Shown here: positions 27,374 to 36,230 of the stretch, one piece after another
How the letters are laid out: each line of letters opens with the position of its first letter
How positions within the stretch are numbered: position 1 is the first letter of the stretch
Assembly: GCF_947495325.1 (NCBI RefSeq)
Contig: NZ_CANLYK010000002.1
Location: 1-64,000, forward strand
Direction: 5' to 3'
Origin: an uncultured Allomuricauda sp.
Lineage (GTDB): Bacteria; Bacteroidota; Bacteroidia; Flavobacteriales; Flavobacteriaceae
DNA: 64,000 bases
Notes under the pieces: model-generated
Told to the model about the DNA's origin: nothing
Databases searched by the model: none
Seen by the model: the letters and a program-made list of their open reading frames with translations, nothing else
Program-made: the position numbers and the translations under genes

Positions 27374-27661
27374 TTAGTTTTTCATACGCAATTGATGTGG
27401 GCTTGTTTTGAAAATTCTTTCTATTATTCCCCTGGCCTCCAGGTCCAATTTTACGGTAACCACATACCAGAGTACCTTACCATCAAAACCTTCGGTCAAC
27501 TGGTCAACGGCCATATCCCCCAATTTTTTAAAAGTAATGGCCCCATGTTCCTTTACGGTTTTTACGATGAAATCTTTTATAAAATCGTACCGCATTTTAA
27601 GAATATTGACCCCTGCCTTCCCCTGCGGATGTAAGGTCATTATTTTTTCTTCTTTGGACAT
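27374..27661 (-). CDS. Small conserved protein (DUF6958-like)
   Basis: 95 residues with no signal or membrane segment. Visible: KIMTLHPQGKAGVNILKMRYDFIKDFIVKTVKEHG, then a helical GDMAVDQLTEGFDGKVLWYVVTVKLDLEARGIIERI, which looks like a small winged-helix fold. The DUF6958 label is from memory and tentative. It converges on the rubredoxin gene with only five bases between the stops, and it is not obviously part of nitrate assimilation. Confidence 0.7.
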   Translation of the reverse strand: MSKEEKIMTLHPQGKAGVNILKMRYDFIKDFIVKTVKEHGAITFKKLGDMAVDQLTEGFDGKVLWYVVTVKLDLEARGIIERIFKTSPHQLRMKN

Positions 27662-27699
27662 GTTTACTGGCTTTGATCAACAAGATAAAAAAACATAAC

Positions 27700-27854
27700 T
27701 AACGTGAGTTCGATATAAGACCTTAGCATTTGTACCTAAAATGTCAACAAATATGGACATTGTCACTTCGAGCGCAGTCGAGAAGTCTTTAAAAGTATAC
27801 GCTCCAAGGAGATCTCGACTTTAGTTTATACTGAGCGAGGTCGAACTCACGTTA
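27700..27854. repeat. Palindromic intergenic repeat (REP/MITE-like)
   Basis: A 155-bp element bounded by a 14-bp perfect inverted repeat TAACGTGAGTTCGA (27700-27713 and, as its complement, 27841-27854). Inside are nested inverted pairs AGTCGAGA / TCTCGACT (27776-27783, 27813-27820) and AGTATA / TATACT. The TTCGAGCGCAGTCGAGAAG-like core resembles short interspersed repeats I remember from other Flavobacteriaceae genomes. It lies between two genes read toward lower coordinates. No ORF inside. Confidence 0.65.
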
Positions 27855-27855
27855 A

Positions 27856-28689
27856 CTACTTTTTAATGACTCTTCCATCACTGGATACTATTTGTCTTAT
27901 AATTTCGGCATCTCCCTTGTAATACAGTCTGCTGTCCGAATTGGCCTCAACATCTATAGTATTTAAAACCGTAAGATAGGCATCACTATCTGCCGATAAT
28001 TTAATTTTTAAATCAGCTATATACAACCCATAATCCTCTAGATTGCTATCAGAGGATAGTGTTGCGTCTAGATTTTCAATGGTCCCCTCTACATCAACGG
28101 AAGCATCTGAAGATAGCTCTATCGTAGTTTCATCTATCTCTACTTCACCATCCAAAATTGCACCTGAAGATAGACTCATGTACGCCTCGGTTGCTTTTAT
28201 ATAAATAAGTGCCTTGCTATCAGATGATGCTCTTAAGTCAAAATTGTCAGTGGTGATGTCCCCTTCAAAATAGGCATCTGAACTTAGGTCAATGGACACA
28301 TTTTGTGTTTCAAGAGGTGAGTCCAAAAATATGGCAGCATCCGATGATGCTTTAAAACTGGTAATATTCCGTGTTGTAATAAACAAGTTTAAGGTTTCCC
28401 TCCCCTTTACATTCAAATTATTATCCAATTTAACCGTTAGTTTTTCTCCCTCCTTATACACATTGATCTTTTCAAAAAGATTATCATTTGCTTCTATGCT
28501 TACACTTTCCTCGGTTTCAGAAAAAGTGACATAAGCTTTAAAATCTGTAGCTATCGATAAGGCCGTAATATCATCAAAGTCGTATTCCCGTGTGGATACT
28601 TCATCTGAAACTCTTATGGTTTCGTAAGAACAGGAAGTCGCAAATAGGCATGTCGCCAAAATAAAAGTGATTTTTTTGATTGCTATCAT
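27856..28689 (-). CDS. GIN-domain (DUF2807) lipoprotein with a 19-residue SSD repeat
   Basis: 277 residues from ATG 28689; a longer frame to 28764 would run into the TonB receptor gene and lacks a signal. Lipobox region FATSC. The rest is a beta-helix: nine copies of [SN][SA]D[AS]-type turns (SSDA, SSDA, SSDS, SSGA, SSDA, SSDS, SADS, NSDS, SSDG) spaced 18-21, mostly 19, residues apart. DUF2807 proteins are putative auto-transporter adhesin head-like proteins of unknown role. It starts 16 bases after the TonB receptor stop and is probably the last gene of the sigma-factor operon. Confidence 0.85.
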   Translation of the reverse strand: MIAIKKITFILATCLFATSCSYETIRVSDEVSTREYDFDDITALSIATDFKAYVTFSETEESVSIEANDNLFEKINVYKEGEKLTVKLDNNLNVKGRETLNLFITTRNITSFKASSDAAIFLDSPLETQNVSIDLSSDAYFEGDITTDNFDLRASSDSKALIYIKATEAYMSLSSGAILDGEVEIDETTIELSSDASVDVEGTIENLDATLSSDSNLEDYGLYIADLKIKLSADSDAYLTVLNTIDVEANSDSRLYYKGDAEIIRQIVSSDGRVIKK

Positions 28690-28705
28690 GATGTTTGTTT
28701 TTTGA

Positions 28706-31048
28706 TTAAAATTCAATTCTGTAATTGAGTAATGGCAGGAGTTCCAATTGATATTCCGTTTCAATCATCCTTGTTTGGGTGTTGAAAAATTCTTCGTCAA
28801 CGTTAAGTCTGTTGGTCACATTTTGAATATCCAATGAAATGATATGGGCAACTTTGGGTCGGTTTATTCTATACGAGAAACTGGCATCAATTCTCCAATA
28901 GTCATCAAACTGCAATGCGTTTCTTTGGTCTTGAAGTAAGCGCACAAAGCCCGTATCATCAAAATAATCCAAATCGACAGGAGTGCCTCTTTTACCACCA
29001 TTCCATAAAACCTTTGCATTAATCCCAAAAATGTTATTCCCATTCTTTCCTGCCTTAAACTCCTTGCCTCCAACAACATTAAAGGTATAGTTGGCATTGT
29101 ACCGGCTATCATACCAATTGCCATCAGCAGCACGGTATTGTGAATCAAAGAGTGAGCTCGTCACCAAAAAATAGTATTGGTTTGAAAAGAATTTCTCCAA
29201 GGTCAGTTCCAATCCATAATTTCTGGCTTTCCCAGAGTCCGTGAGTTCCCTTTCTATAAATTGACCATTTAAAAAGGAATCTGTAAAATTTGAATCTGCT
29301 GCCACAGCAACTTTGTTTAAGTCTTGGTAATAGACCTCCATCTTTAAATGTCCGTTCTTTATGATTCGCCAGTCATAACCTAATACATAGTGCATGGCAC
29401 GCATTAAATCCAGATTCGTGTTTGGGTTATCAACACTACCCTGACCATCTTCAATTTCAATAAAGTATTGATTCAATGGCATTCGCCTGGAGTGCAATCC
29501 AATTCCTGCACTCAGCGTATGTTTTGGAGAAATTTGATATTCAATTCCACCTCGTGGTTCCAGCACAAAATCATCATTCACAGAAAATGACGAGGCATGC
29601 AGGCCAAAGGTTGTGGAGAGTTTTTCAGTAAATCGGTATCTGGCTTGGGAGAAAAATTGGAGAAATGTACCGTTGCCTTCCGAATCAACTAAAGTTGTGG
29701 CATTGTCATTGAGGATTTCGTCCGTTAAAACATCATAGGACAATCTACTATACACAAATCCTGTTTTAAGGGTTGTTCTTGCATTGAACTTTTGATTTAG
29801 GTTTACACTCAAACGAATAGCATTATTTCTTAAAATATCGCGTTCCTGTAAAAAATCATCATTTGTCGTATTGTCCAACGAAAAAACATAATCACTTTGG
29901 TTTCCAGAAAAGGAAAGGGCCCCATCCAATGAAGTATTGGTGCTAAAAAAATGCTTGAGGTTGAGGCCACCCATATAGGTTTTTGACTCAAACAATTCAT
30001 CTTCCACCAAAACCGGACTTATCTGCTCCGCATTATCCTGATTATCCTCACTAAATCCACCAATTCCCCAAAAAGACAAGTTTGTTTTTTCTCCTATTGG
30101 CAAGTTTAGCTTAAGCGCAAGATCCTGAAAGGTGGGCACTGAGCCTTCTGAGACTTCTATAATGTTGTTCAAGATGGTCAAGGTAGAATATCTGTAGTTG
30201 ACCAAATAAGATCCTTTGTAATTTTTGGAGAAAGGCCCTTCAATGGCCAAGTCAGTCCCCAAAACACCAAATTGAATCGCATACTCTGCTTTTTCAGCAT
30301 TTCCGTTTCGCAGCTTGATATCAAAAACCCCTGAGGTAGCATTACCATATTCCGCTGGGAAAGCTCCGGTAAAAAAATCGGAGTTGCCCAGCATATTGGT
30401 GCTCAACAAACTTATGGCCCCGGGTGAATACCCTTCCTCAGAAAAATGATTAGGTTCAGGAACCTCTACCCCTTCAATTTTCCACAGTAGTTGGTTTGGC
30501 GCATTACCCCTGATCACAATTTCATTGGTGGTGTCATCAGAATTGGTAACACCTGCGAAAGAAAGTGCCATTCTTGCGGGATCGCTAATACTTGCGGGAA
30601 AGCGTTTGGTCTCTTCTACACCAAATGACCGTGCACTTACCGTTGCCAATTTATTATTGGGCTTAATTTGATCTTTGCGTGCTGAGACAACAACTTCCCC
30701 TAACTGATTTAAGGATTCCGTGAGTCGTATACTTAGATTGATTTCTTTGGCAGAACCAACCAAAACTTGGGAAACCAGAGCATCTTCATATCCCAAATAT
30801 CTACAACTGAAAGATTGCCGCCCAACAGGGACATTCTCCATTGTGAAAAATCCTTGGGCATCAGTAATTACCCCAAGCTGAGGATCTGAATCAATGAGAA
30901 TAATTGTGGCTCCCATCAAAGGACTTCCTGTTACAATATCGGTCACTTTTCCTTTAACGGTTTGCTTTAGATCTTGACCATATCCAAGAAGTACAGATGT
31001 AAGAAATAAACCCAAGAACAAAAGGGCATTAATTTTTGGTTTTTTCAT
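28706..31048 (-). CDS. TonB-dependent receptor with carboxypeptidase-like domain
   Basis: 780 residues. A signal peptide (LGLFLTSVLLGYGQ) is followed by a CarboxypepD_reg-like domain at about 25-115 (VKGKVTDIVTGSPLMGATIILID), a plug with FPASISDPARMALSFAGV and NEIVIRGNAPNQLLWKIEGVEVPEPNHF, then a 22-strand-type barrel ending in aromatic Phe (LLNYRIEF). Not a SusC type by length and no SusD follows. Substrate unknown. Its place with an ECF sigma/anti-sigma pair suggests signal-controlled expression, but it lacks an obvious signalling (STN) domain. Confidence 0.9.
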   Translation of the reverse strand: MKKPKINALLFLGLFLTSVLLGYGQDLKQTVKGKVTDIVTGSPLMGATIILIDSDPQLGVITDAQGFFTMENVPVGRQSFSCRYLGYEDALVSQVLVGSAKEINLSIRLTESLNQLGEVVVSARKDQIKPNNKLATVSARSFGVEETKRFPASISDPARMALSFAGVTNSDDTTNEIVIRGNAPNQLLWKIEGVEVPEPNHFSEEGYSPGAISLLSTNMLGNSDFFTGAFPAEYGNATSGVFDIKLRNGNAEKAEYAIQFGVLGTDLAIEGPFSKNYKGSYLVNYRYSTLTILNNIIEVSEGSVPTFQDLALKLNLPIGEKTNLSFWGIGGFSEDNQDNAEQISPVLVEDELFESKTYMGGLNLKHFFSTNTSLDGALSFSGNQSDYVFSLDNTTNDDFLQERDILRNNAIRLSVNLNQKFNARTTLKTGFVYSRLSYDVLTDEILNDNATTLVDSEGNGTFLQFFSQARYRFTEKLSTTFGLHASSFSVNDDFVLEPRGGIEYQISPKHTLSAGIGLHSRRMPLNQYFIEIEDGQGSVDNPNTNLDLMRAMHYVLGYDWRIIKNGHLKMEVYYQDLNKVAVAADSNFTDSFLNGQFIERELTDSGKARNYGLELTLEKFFSNQYYFLVTSSLFDSQYRAADGNWYDSRYNANYTFNVVGGKEFKAGKNGNNIFGINAKVLWNGGKRGTPVDLDYFDDTGFVRLLQDQRNALQFDDYWRIDASFSYRINRPKVAHIISLDIQNVTNRLNVDEEFFNTQTRMIETEYQLELLPLLNYRIEF

Positions 31049-31218
31049 TGGTTTATCTAAAAAGTTAGCGAAGTTCTTTTTCCAATTGCAATACTGGAAT
31101 CCAATAGAAGTTTATTACAGACCATTCATCAGCCTCAACATTTTGTGAACTTCGCACAAATACTGACCCATTTTCAGTAAACACATGTCTGGAGGAAAGG
31201 CCTTTGTTTTTTGGTTCG

Positions 31219-31878
31219 TTATTCATCACGCAAATGCTTTTTGTAACGATTCCTACCCATATTGAAAATGCCCACTTTTATGCCGAACCCTCCAGAAAAT
31301 CCATTGATGTTTTTTATCCTGTTTGGCTCCAAGTCTATTTTACTGGAAAATCTATACCTAACCCCCACTTCCAATTGTACAAATCTGGAAAGGTTATACA
31401 AAAGATTGATTCCCGGTTCCACTACAAAGACCTCATCCCAATCATCCCGATCAAAATCTATATCTACATCTCTCCTGTTATCTTCAACATAAACCACTGC
31501 TCCTGCACCGATCAAAACTGGAAATGAGAGATTAACCTTTGAACGACCAAACAGAATTGGTTCAATATGAAGTCCTGCATATCCCCCGGCAAAATCCAGT
31601 TCTTCAAAAGCATCTGTCCTAATGTTCTGCTGGGAATAGAATCCCACAGCAGCAAAACCTACCTCAAATTCCCTATTGGCCACATATGCTATCTTGAAGG
31701 ACCCGTTATAGGTATTTTCCCCATCTATTTCTCCAAAGTAAGTTCCAACTCCAAGATAAACCCCATGAACCACATTGCTTCGGTCATTAAACTCAATATA
31801 GTCATCGTCTTCTTCTGTTTGTGCCCAAGAGATAAAGCTTAAAAGCAATATTGGAAGCAGGAATTTATTCTGTTTCAT
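31219..31878 (-). CDS. Outer-membrane beta-barrel protein, 219 aa
   Basis: From ATG 31878 the protein has a clear signal peptide (MKQNKFLLPILLLSFISWAQ); the in-frame ATG at 31932 only adds an unlikely leader. The mature part starts acidic (TEEDDDYIEF) and then shows alternating strands with glycine and aromatic residues (GVYLGVGTYFGEIDG, FSGGFGIKVGIFNMG), typical of small 8-10-strand barrels. Specific function unknown. It sits between the TonB receptor and the adhesin-like gene; the 170-base gap to the former contains no clear promoter. Confidence 0.75.
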   Translation of the reverse strand: MKQNKFLLPILLLSFISWAQTEEDDDYIEFNDRSNVVHGVYLGVGTYFGEIDGENTYNGSFKIAYVANREFEVGFAAVGFYSQQNIRTDAFEELDFAGGYAGLHIEPILFGRSKVNLSFPVLIGAGAVVYVEDNRRDVDIDFDRDDWDEVFVVEPGINLLYNLSRFVQLEVGVRYRFSSKIDLEPNRIKNINGFSGGFGIKVGIFNMGRNRYKKHLRDE

Positions 31879-31966
31879 TTTTCTTGTAAAGGTTGTCGCC
31901 TTAAAGACAATCATAGTTTTAAAAGGTTGCATGGTTTTTGATTTTTTTGATTTGATGAATACTATT

Positions 31967-33055
31967 TTAATCGGTTAGGACAATAACTCCTTTTATTCCA
32001 TTTAAAGAGAAATCGCCACGTTCTCCGGAACCATAGGAAGCCGAAATATCCCTAATTTTTTTTCCGGCATTGGTAACATTTGTTCTAATATTGGCAAAGG
32101 ACTTTGGAACTCTTAGAAGTCCCTGCTCCAGGGTTGCTTTAAAGTTAAATGCAAGACCTGAAATGTTCATGTTTATATCTGAGGATTCTTGAACAATGTC
32201 TATTTCTGGTTTAGAATCAAGGAAATGATGAATTTCCACTTCGGCAATTCGAAGGGTTAAAAACATTTCATCTCCAATGGTATTAATATCTACATTGGAA
32301 AATTTAAAGTCGCCTCGCAAGCTTCCAATTTTAAACAGGTTCACCTCATCTTTACTCGAATACAACTCTAAGTTTGCTACTTCATCCAGTTTTACATCGC
32401 TCCCATTACTGATTATTTTCAATTTTTGGGCATCTTCTATATCAATACTCCCATTGCTCATTTTAATATTTCCATAGCCTATTTTACCACAATTCAATTT
32501 TCCAAAGCGCATATCAATTTTTAGGGTAGAAACATCTTCATTGATCCAGATGTCACCATGTTGCACATCAGCTTCCAAATCTCCATTCCAATTGGCTATA
32601 ATTACATCACCAAACTTGTTTGTAATATCGAGTTCTGCATTTACGGGTAAGTACACCTTATAATCAATTTGGATATTGGATTTATCAAAATCAAACGGAT
32701 TGGCCTTGTTAAAATATCTAGAAAACACACTGGTACTGCGATCCGCTATTTCTGACGTAACCCGAATAAAATCTCCTGCCACTGTAATTTTAGGCTGAAT
32801 CCTATCCAATAACTTCTTGGCATTTTCGTCCTTTCTGTGATTCACTTTTATGGCAATCTCTACCTTCATTTGGTTTTTGGCCCATCCATTGACAACCACA
32901 TCACCATATTTATTCTCTATCTGCAATGTTCCCGTAGAGGGCAGTTCATGGGTCTTCTCCCATTGTTTGGAACGCTCACTCTGAGCCATAGCCATAAAAG
33001 CGCTGAAGCATAGTAGTGCGCTGAGCACTATTTTTTTATAGTATGTAGCCTTCAT
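31967..33055 (-). CDS. Secreted adhesin-like beta-helix protein (DUF4097-type)
   Basis: 362 residues from ATG 33055, giving the signal peptide MKATYYKKIVLSALLCFSAFMAMAQ; the start overlaps the end of the anti-sigma gene by 20 bases, as expected for translational coupling. The body repeats short beta-helix turns (GTLQIENKYGDVVVNGW, LDITNKFGDVIIANW, DVQHGDIWI, NIKMSNGSIDI). Such proteins are common beside ECF sigma/anti-sigma pairs in Bacteroidota and are probably periplasmic or surface exposed. No catalytic motif. Biological role not established. Confidence 0.78.
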   Translation of the reverse strand: MKATYYKKIVLSALLCFSAFMAMAQSERSKQWEKTHELPSTGTLQIENKYGDVVVNGWAKNQMKVEIAIKVNHRKDENAKKLLDRIQPKITVAGDFIRVTSEIADRSTSVFSRYFNKANPFDFDKSNIQIDYKVYLPVNAELDITNKFGDVIIANWNGDLEADVQHGDIWINEDVSTLKIDMRFGKLNCGKIGYGNIKMSNGSIDIEDAQKLKIISNGSDVKLDEVANLELYSSKDEVNLFKIGSLRGDFKFSNVDINTIGDEMFLTLRIAEVEIHHFLDSKPEIDIVQESSDINMNISGLAFNFKATLEQGLLRVPKSFANIRTNVTNAGKKIRDISASYGSGERGDFSLNGIKGVIVLTD

Positions 33056-33581
33056 AATCCGTTTCATTTTTAGAAGCATTGATTTGTTTAAGTAAATTTT
33101 CAATCAATTCAATACGTTTTTTATAATTGTTTACAATGGCCTCCAATACCAGCTCATTGTCCAAATTGTTCTGCATTTCCAGTTTTAACTGTTCATATTC
33201 ATCATCTAAATCATCCATAAAAGACAAAAACTCTTCTTTGTCATTTGCGGCAAGGGCAGGGTGATCTTTCACTAATTGAACTTGTTGATACACCAAGTTC
33301 TTGTAGTACATATCAATATCCAATAGCTCTTCGCTTGCATAACCTTCACCCACTTGAGAAGCTGGATTACTTACCATTAAAAAAGCAGTTAACGATAAGC
33401 CCATTAATAAGATAATGGATGCAGCCACCTTAAGCTTTCTGGATTTCCATAAGGGAATAACCTTAATCTTATCCTCTTCCTCTAGTTGAGAAGTAATTCC
33501 TTGCCATAGCTTATCCTTATCCACTTTAAGGATATTGAAAGCTTGCTTATTTTCCTTAATATGTTTTTCAAAATTGTCCAT
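33036..33581 (-). CDS. Putative anti-sigma factor
   Basis: 181 residues with one transmembrane segment (KVAASIILLMGLSLTAFLMV, about 51-70). The cytoplasmic N-terminus (FEKHIKENKQAFNILKVDKDKLWQGITSQLE) and the periplasmic helical C-terminus (FLSFMDDLDDEYEQLKLEMQNNLDNELVLEAIVNNYKKRIELIENLLKQI, shown only as two helical pieces) suit an anti-sigma topology. The gene overlaps the sigma-factor stop by one base (TAATG), which supports coupled translation. No canonical zinc anti-sigma (ZAS) motif is seen, so the assignment depends on context and topology. Confidence 0.72.
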   Translation of the reverse strand: MDNFEKHIKENKQAFNILKVDKDKLWQGITSQLEEEDKIKVIPLWKSRKLKVAASIILLMGLSLTAFLMVSNPASQVGEGYASEELLDIDMYYKNLVYQQVQLVKDHPALAANDKEEFLSFMDDLDDEYEQLKLEMQNNLDNELVLEAIVNNYKKRIELIENLLKQINASKNETDYEGYIL

Positions 33582-34141
33582 TACAACTCATTTACAATTT
33601 TAACTAGTTTCTTTTTTGCCCTGTGATATTGCGACTTAGAGGTTGAGGTGGATATCCCCAATATTTCTCCAATTTCCGCATGGTCATATCCCTCTATGAG
33701 ATAGAGAGTAATAATTTGTCTATATCCCTCTGGTAATTGCCCCAATCCAATTTTTATTTTCTCTATTTCCAAGGGTTCAATGGCATTTACCTCATCATCT
33801 TCTAAAACTTCTCCCTCATTTTCCAAGGAAGACAATAACAATCGCTTTGTTTTTAGATGGTTGATACTCCGGTTGATCACAATTCGTTTTAACCAGGCAC
33901 CAAAGGTGCTTTCAAACCTGAACGTATCCATTTTTTTAAAGGCCTCAACAAAACTTTCCTGTAGCACATCCTCTGCATCTTCTCGTATGGTCAATAATCG
34001 CATGGCAACATTGAACATGGCATCCACGTACAGCCCATACAACTGGTATTGGGCGTTCCGGTCTCCCTCTTTGCTTTGTTCCACCAAAGCCTGATGCGTA
34101 AAACGTACGTTTGCTTCCAAAAATTCTGGGCGGTTATTCAA
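33581..34141 (-). CDS. ECF-type RNA polymerase sigma factor
   Basis: 186 residues. Region 2 is ALVEQSKEGDRNAQYQLYGLYVDAMFNVAMRLL with DAEDVLQESFVEAF, and region 4 is LPEGYRQIITLYLIEGYDHAEIGEILGIS-type HTH followed by TSKSQYHRAKKKL. Start codon is TTG at 34141: an in-frame TAG lies nine bases upstream and no ATG is available. A -7-like TATTTTTA sits seven bases before the TTG. It heads the operon that runs to the GIN lipoprotein at 27856. The signal it answers is unknown. Confidence 0.9.
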   Translation of the reverse strand: MNNRPEFLEANVRFTHQALVEQSKEGDRNAQYQLYGLYVDAMFNVAMRLLTIREDAEDVLQESFVEAFKKMDTFRFESTFGAWLKRIVINRSINHLKTKRLLLSSLENEGEVLEDDEVNAIEPLEIEKIKIGLGQLPEGYRQIITLYLIEGYDHAEIGEILGISTSTSKSQYHRAKKKLVKIVNEL

Positions 34142-34224
34142 TGACAGCTAAAAATAATCCTTATTCATCTATTCCAAAGACAATTGAAAAATCCAAAGGT
34201 TGCACTGAAACCTATTTTAACTAA

Positions 34225-34252
34225 AAAACCTTCAACTTTCGTTGAAGGTTTT
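34225..34252 (-). terminator. Strong hairpin terminator of the DUF11-PorP-OmpA operon
   Basis: A 12-bp perfect stem, AAAACCTTCAAC with GTTGAAGGTTTT, and a 4-base loop. On the minus strand it is followed by a run of T. It is 27 bases after the OmpA-family stop and separates that operon from the sigma-factor operon. Confidence 0.85.
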
Positions 34253-34279
34253 AAGGTTGAGTTAGTTTTTGGATGGTTA

Positions 34280-36229
34280 TTATTCCATTTTAACTATGAT
34301 AAATTCTGATCGTCTATTTGCGTCATGTTCTTTGGTAGTGCATCGAACTCCATTGCTACATTGATTGAGCAATATTTTCTCACCATACCCAATGGCACTT
34401 TGTATTCTCATTGCTTCAATTCCTTGTGAAACAATATAACTTCCTGTTGCTTTTGCTCTTTTGTCCGAAAGGGTCTCATTGTAACGATCACTACCTCTGG
34501 AATCTGTATGTGCCTCAATCTTAATGACCATTTTGGGATATTCCTTCATCACTTCTACGATCTTGTTCAATTCCTGTGCTGCATCTGGTCTGATATCTGC
34601 CTTGTTCACATCAAAATAAATATTATCAATCTTTATTTTTAAAATTCCATTTTCACTAACAATAAGTTTGTTAAGCTCCTTTGTAATTTCTAAAGGAATA
34701 TTGTTTACAAAATCTTTTTCTGTTGAAGTATTGAATGTTTTCTCATTTGTTAAAAAGCCATCTTTACTAATCCTGATGCTATAATTGGCTTCACAGTCCA
34801 ACGTCCCAGAGAAGTTAAATGCTCCATAGGTGTCCGTAACCGTCCTTCCCAAAGAGACTCCATCAGAGCTAAGTAGTTCTACATTAACGTTTACCATAGG
34901 TTGGGTGTTGGCCTTTCGTATAACACTGCCCTTAACCATTTGTTCACATGTTTCTTCCATGCGTTGGAAAGAATAAATATCATCATCCCCTTTTCCTCCT
35001 TCTCTATTGGAAGAAAAGTAACCGCGCTGCGAAGTTTCGTTCACGATATATGCAAAATCATCCCGATTGCTATTTAAAGGTTTCCCTAAATTGTTTGGCT
35101 CCCCAAAACCGTTTTTTCCCAATTCACTTTCAAAAACATCCAAACCTCCAAGTCCTAAATGTCCATCTGAAGCAAAATAGAGTTTCTCTTCCGTTACATA
35201 GGGGAACATTTCCCTTCCACTAGTGTTTATGGCTGGTCCAAGATTCTTGGGCTGCGAAAAGCTTCCATCCTTGTTGATTTCAACAACAAAAATATCGGTA
35301 CCTCCAATACTTCCTGGCATATCAGACACAAAATACAATTTGTTTCCCTCTGGGTTTAATGCGGGTTGCCCAACGGAATATTCTTCGCTGTTGAAAGGAA
35401 CCTCCGTGGCATCCGTCCATTCTCCTCCTTGAAGTTGAGAGGTGTACATTTTTAAATGATTGGTACCTTCATTATCTCTTCCCAAAGTTTCCTTTGAATA
35501 ATTGTTTCTGGTAAAATACATTACGTTCCCTTCAGGTATAAAACTTGCAACGGCCTCATGATATCTCGTATTCACAATTTGTGAAAACGGTTCCACTTTA
35601 GCTAAATCGGAGCCAAGATCGGTAGTATCTGCCATAAAAAAGTCTAAATAGGGCTGTTTGTTCCATTCATAGACATTGGTTTCAAATCGTAACGAATCCC
35701 TACTCGACGAAAACACAATCTTGTTCTTATAATAGGTTGGTCCAAAATCTGCCATCGAAGTGTTTATGGCCAGGTTTGAGATGTAGAATTGTGGTTGTCT
35801 GTCCAGAAGTTCATCCAACAATTCATCATTATCGTTCAACTGTGCCACTTCAAATCCATTTTTTTTGAGCTTTTGGGTATAAATTTTCATCAATGCTTTG
35901 GCCATGGTATAGTTTCCTACACCTTTTTGGGCATGTACATACTTAAAGATGTATTCTGGGTCCAATACCTTCTCGTATTTTGAAAAAAGCATGCCATACC
36001 ATTTAACAGCATTTTCCATATCGGTATTAAAGAAATAGGCATCTCCCAAACGCTGAAGCACATCTTGGGACATATCTCCTTTTTTTACAATGCTTTCATA
36101 TTGTTTAGCCGCTCTTTTGTACATCATATTTTCAAAATTGATGTCTGCATTCTGGTATTTTAGCTGTGCGTTAACAGCAAATGCCAAAAAGAGAAGGGCT
36201 GTCAGTATTTTGGTTTCTAAAGCTTTCAT
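34280..36229 (-). CDS. OmpA-family protein with PD40 repeats (T9SS-associated, PorE-like)
   Basis: 649 residues. A signal peptide (LLFLAFAVNA) is followed by TPR-like helices (~25-130), PD40/WD40-like beta-propeller blades (~170-410: VFSSSRDSLRFETNV, LYFVSDMPGSIGGTDIFVV, LYFASDGHLGLGGLDVFE, GYFSSNREGGKGDDDIY), a carboxypeptidase-like beta-sandwich (~420-510), and an OmpA peptidoglycan-binding domain (~535-645: YFDVNKADIRPDA, IEAHTDSRGSDRYNETLSDKRA). This is the layout of PorE-type proteins linking T9SS to the cell wall. It lies one base after the PorP/SprF stop. Confidence 0.9.
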   Translation of the reverse strand: MKALETKILTALLFLAFAVNAQLKYQNADINFENMMYKRAAKQYESIVKKGDMSQDVLQRLGDAYFFNTDMENAVKWYGMLFSKYEKVLDPEYIFKYVHAQKGVGNYTMAKALMKIYTQKLKKNGFEVAQLNDNDELLDELLDRQPQFYISNLAINTSMADFGPTYYKNKIVFSSSRDSLRFETNVYEWNKQPYLDFFMADTTDLGSDLAKVEPFSQIVNTRYHEAVASFIPEGNVMYFTRNNYSKETLGRDNEGTNHLKMYTSQLQGGEWTDATEVPFNSEEYSVGQPALNPEGNKLYFVSDMPGSIGGTDIFVVEINKDGSFSQPKNLGPAINTSGREMFPYVTEEKLYFASDGHLGLGGLDVFESELGKNGFGEPNNLGKPLNSNRDDFAYIVNETSQRGYFSSNREGGKGDDDIYSFQRMEETCEQMVKGSVIRKANTQPMVNVNVELLSSDGVSLGRTVTDTYGAFNFSGTLDCEANYSIRISKDGFLTNEKTFNTSTEKDFVNNIPLEITKELNKLIVSENGILKIKIDNIYFDVNKADIRPDAAQELNKIVEVMKEYPKMVIKIEAHTDSRGSDRYNETLSDKRAKATGSYIVSQGIEAMRIQSAIGYGEKILLNQCSNGVRCTTKEHDANRRSEFIIVKME

Positions 36230-36230
36230 C

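Noticed and set aside
31204..31842. Overlapping open frames on the + strand opposite the barrel protein and other minus-strand genes
   Set aside because: Antisense shadows of genes with clear signal peptides and family motifs.
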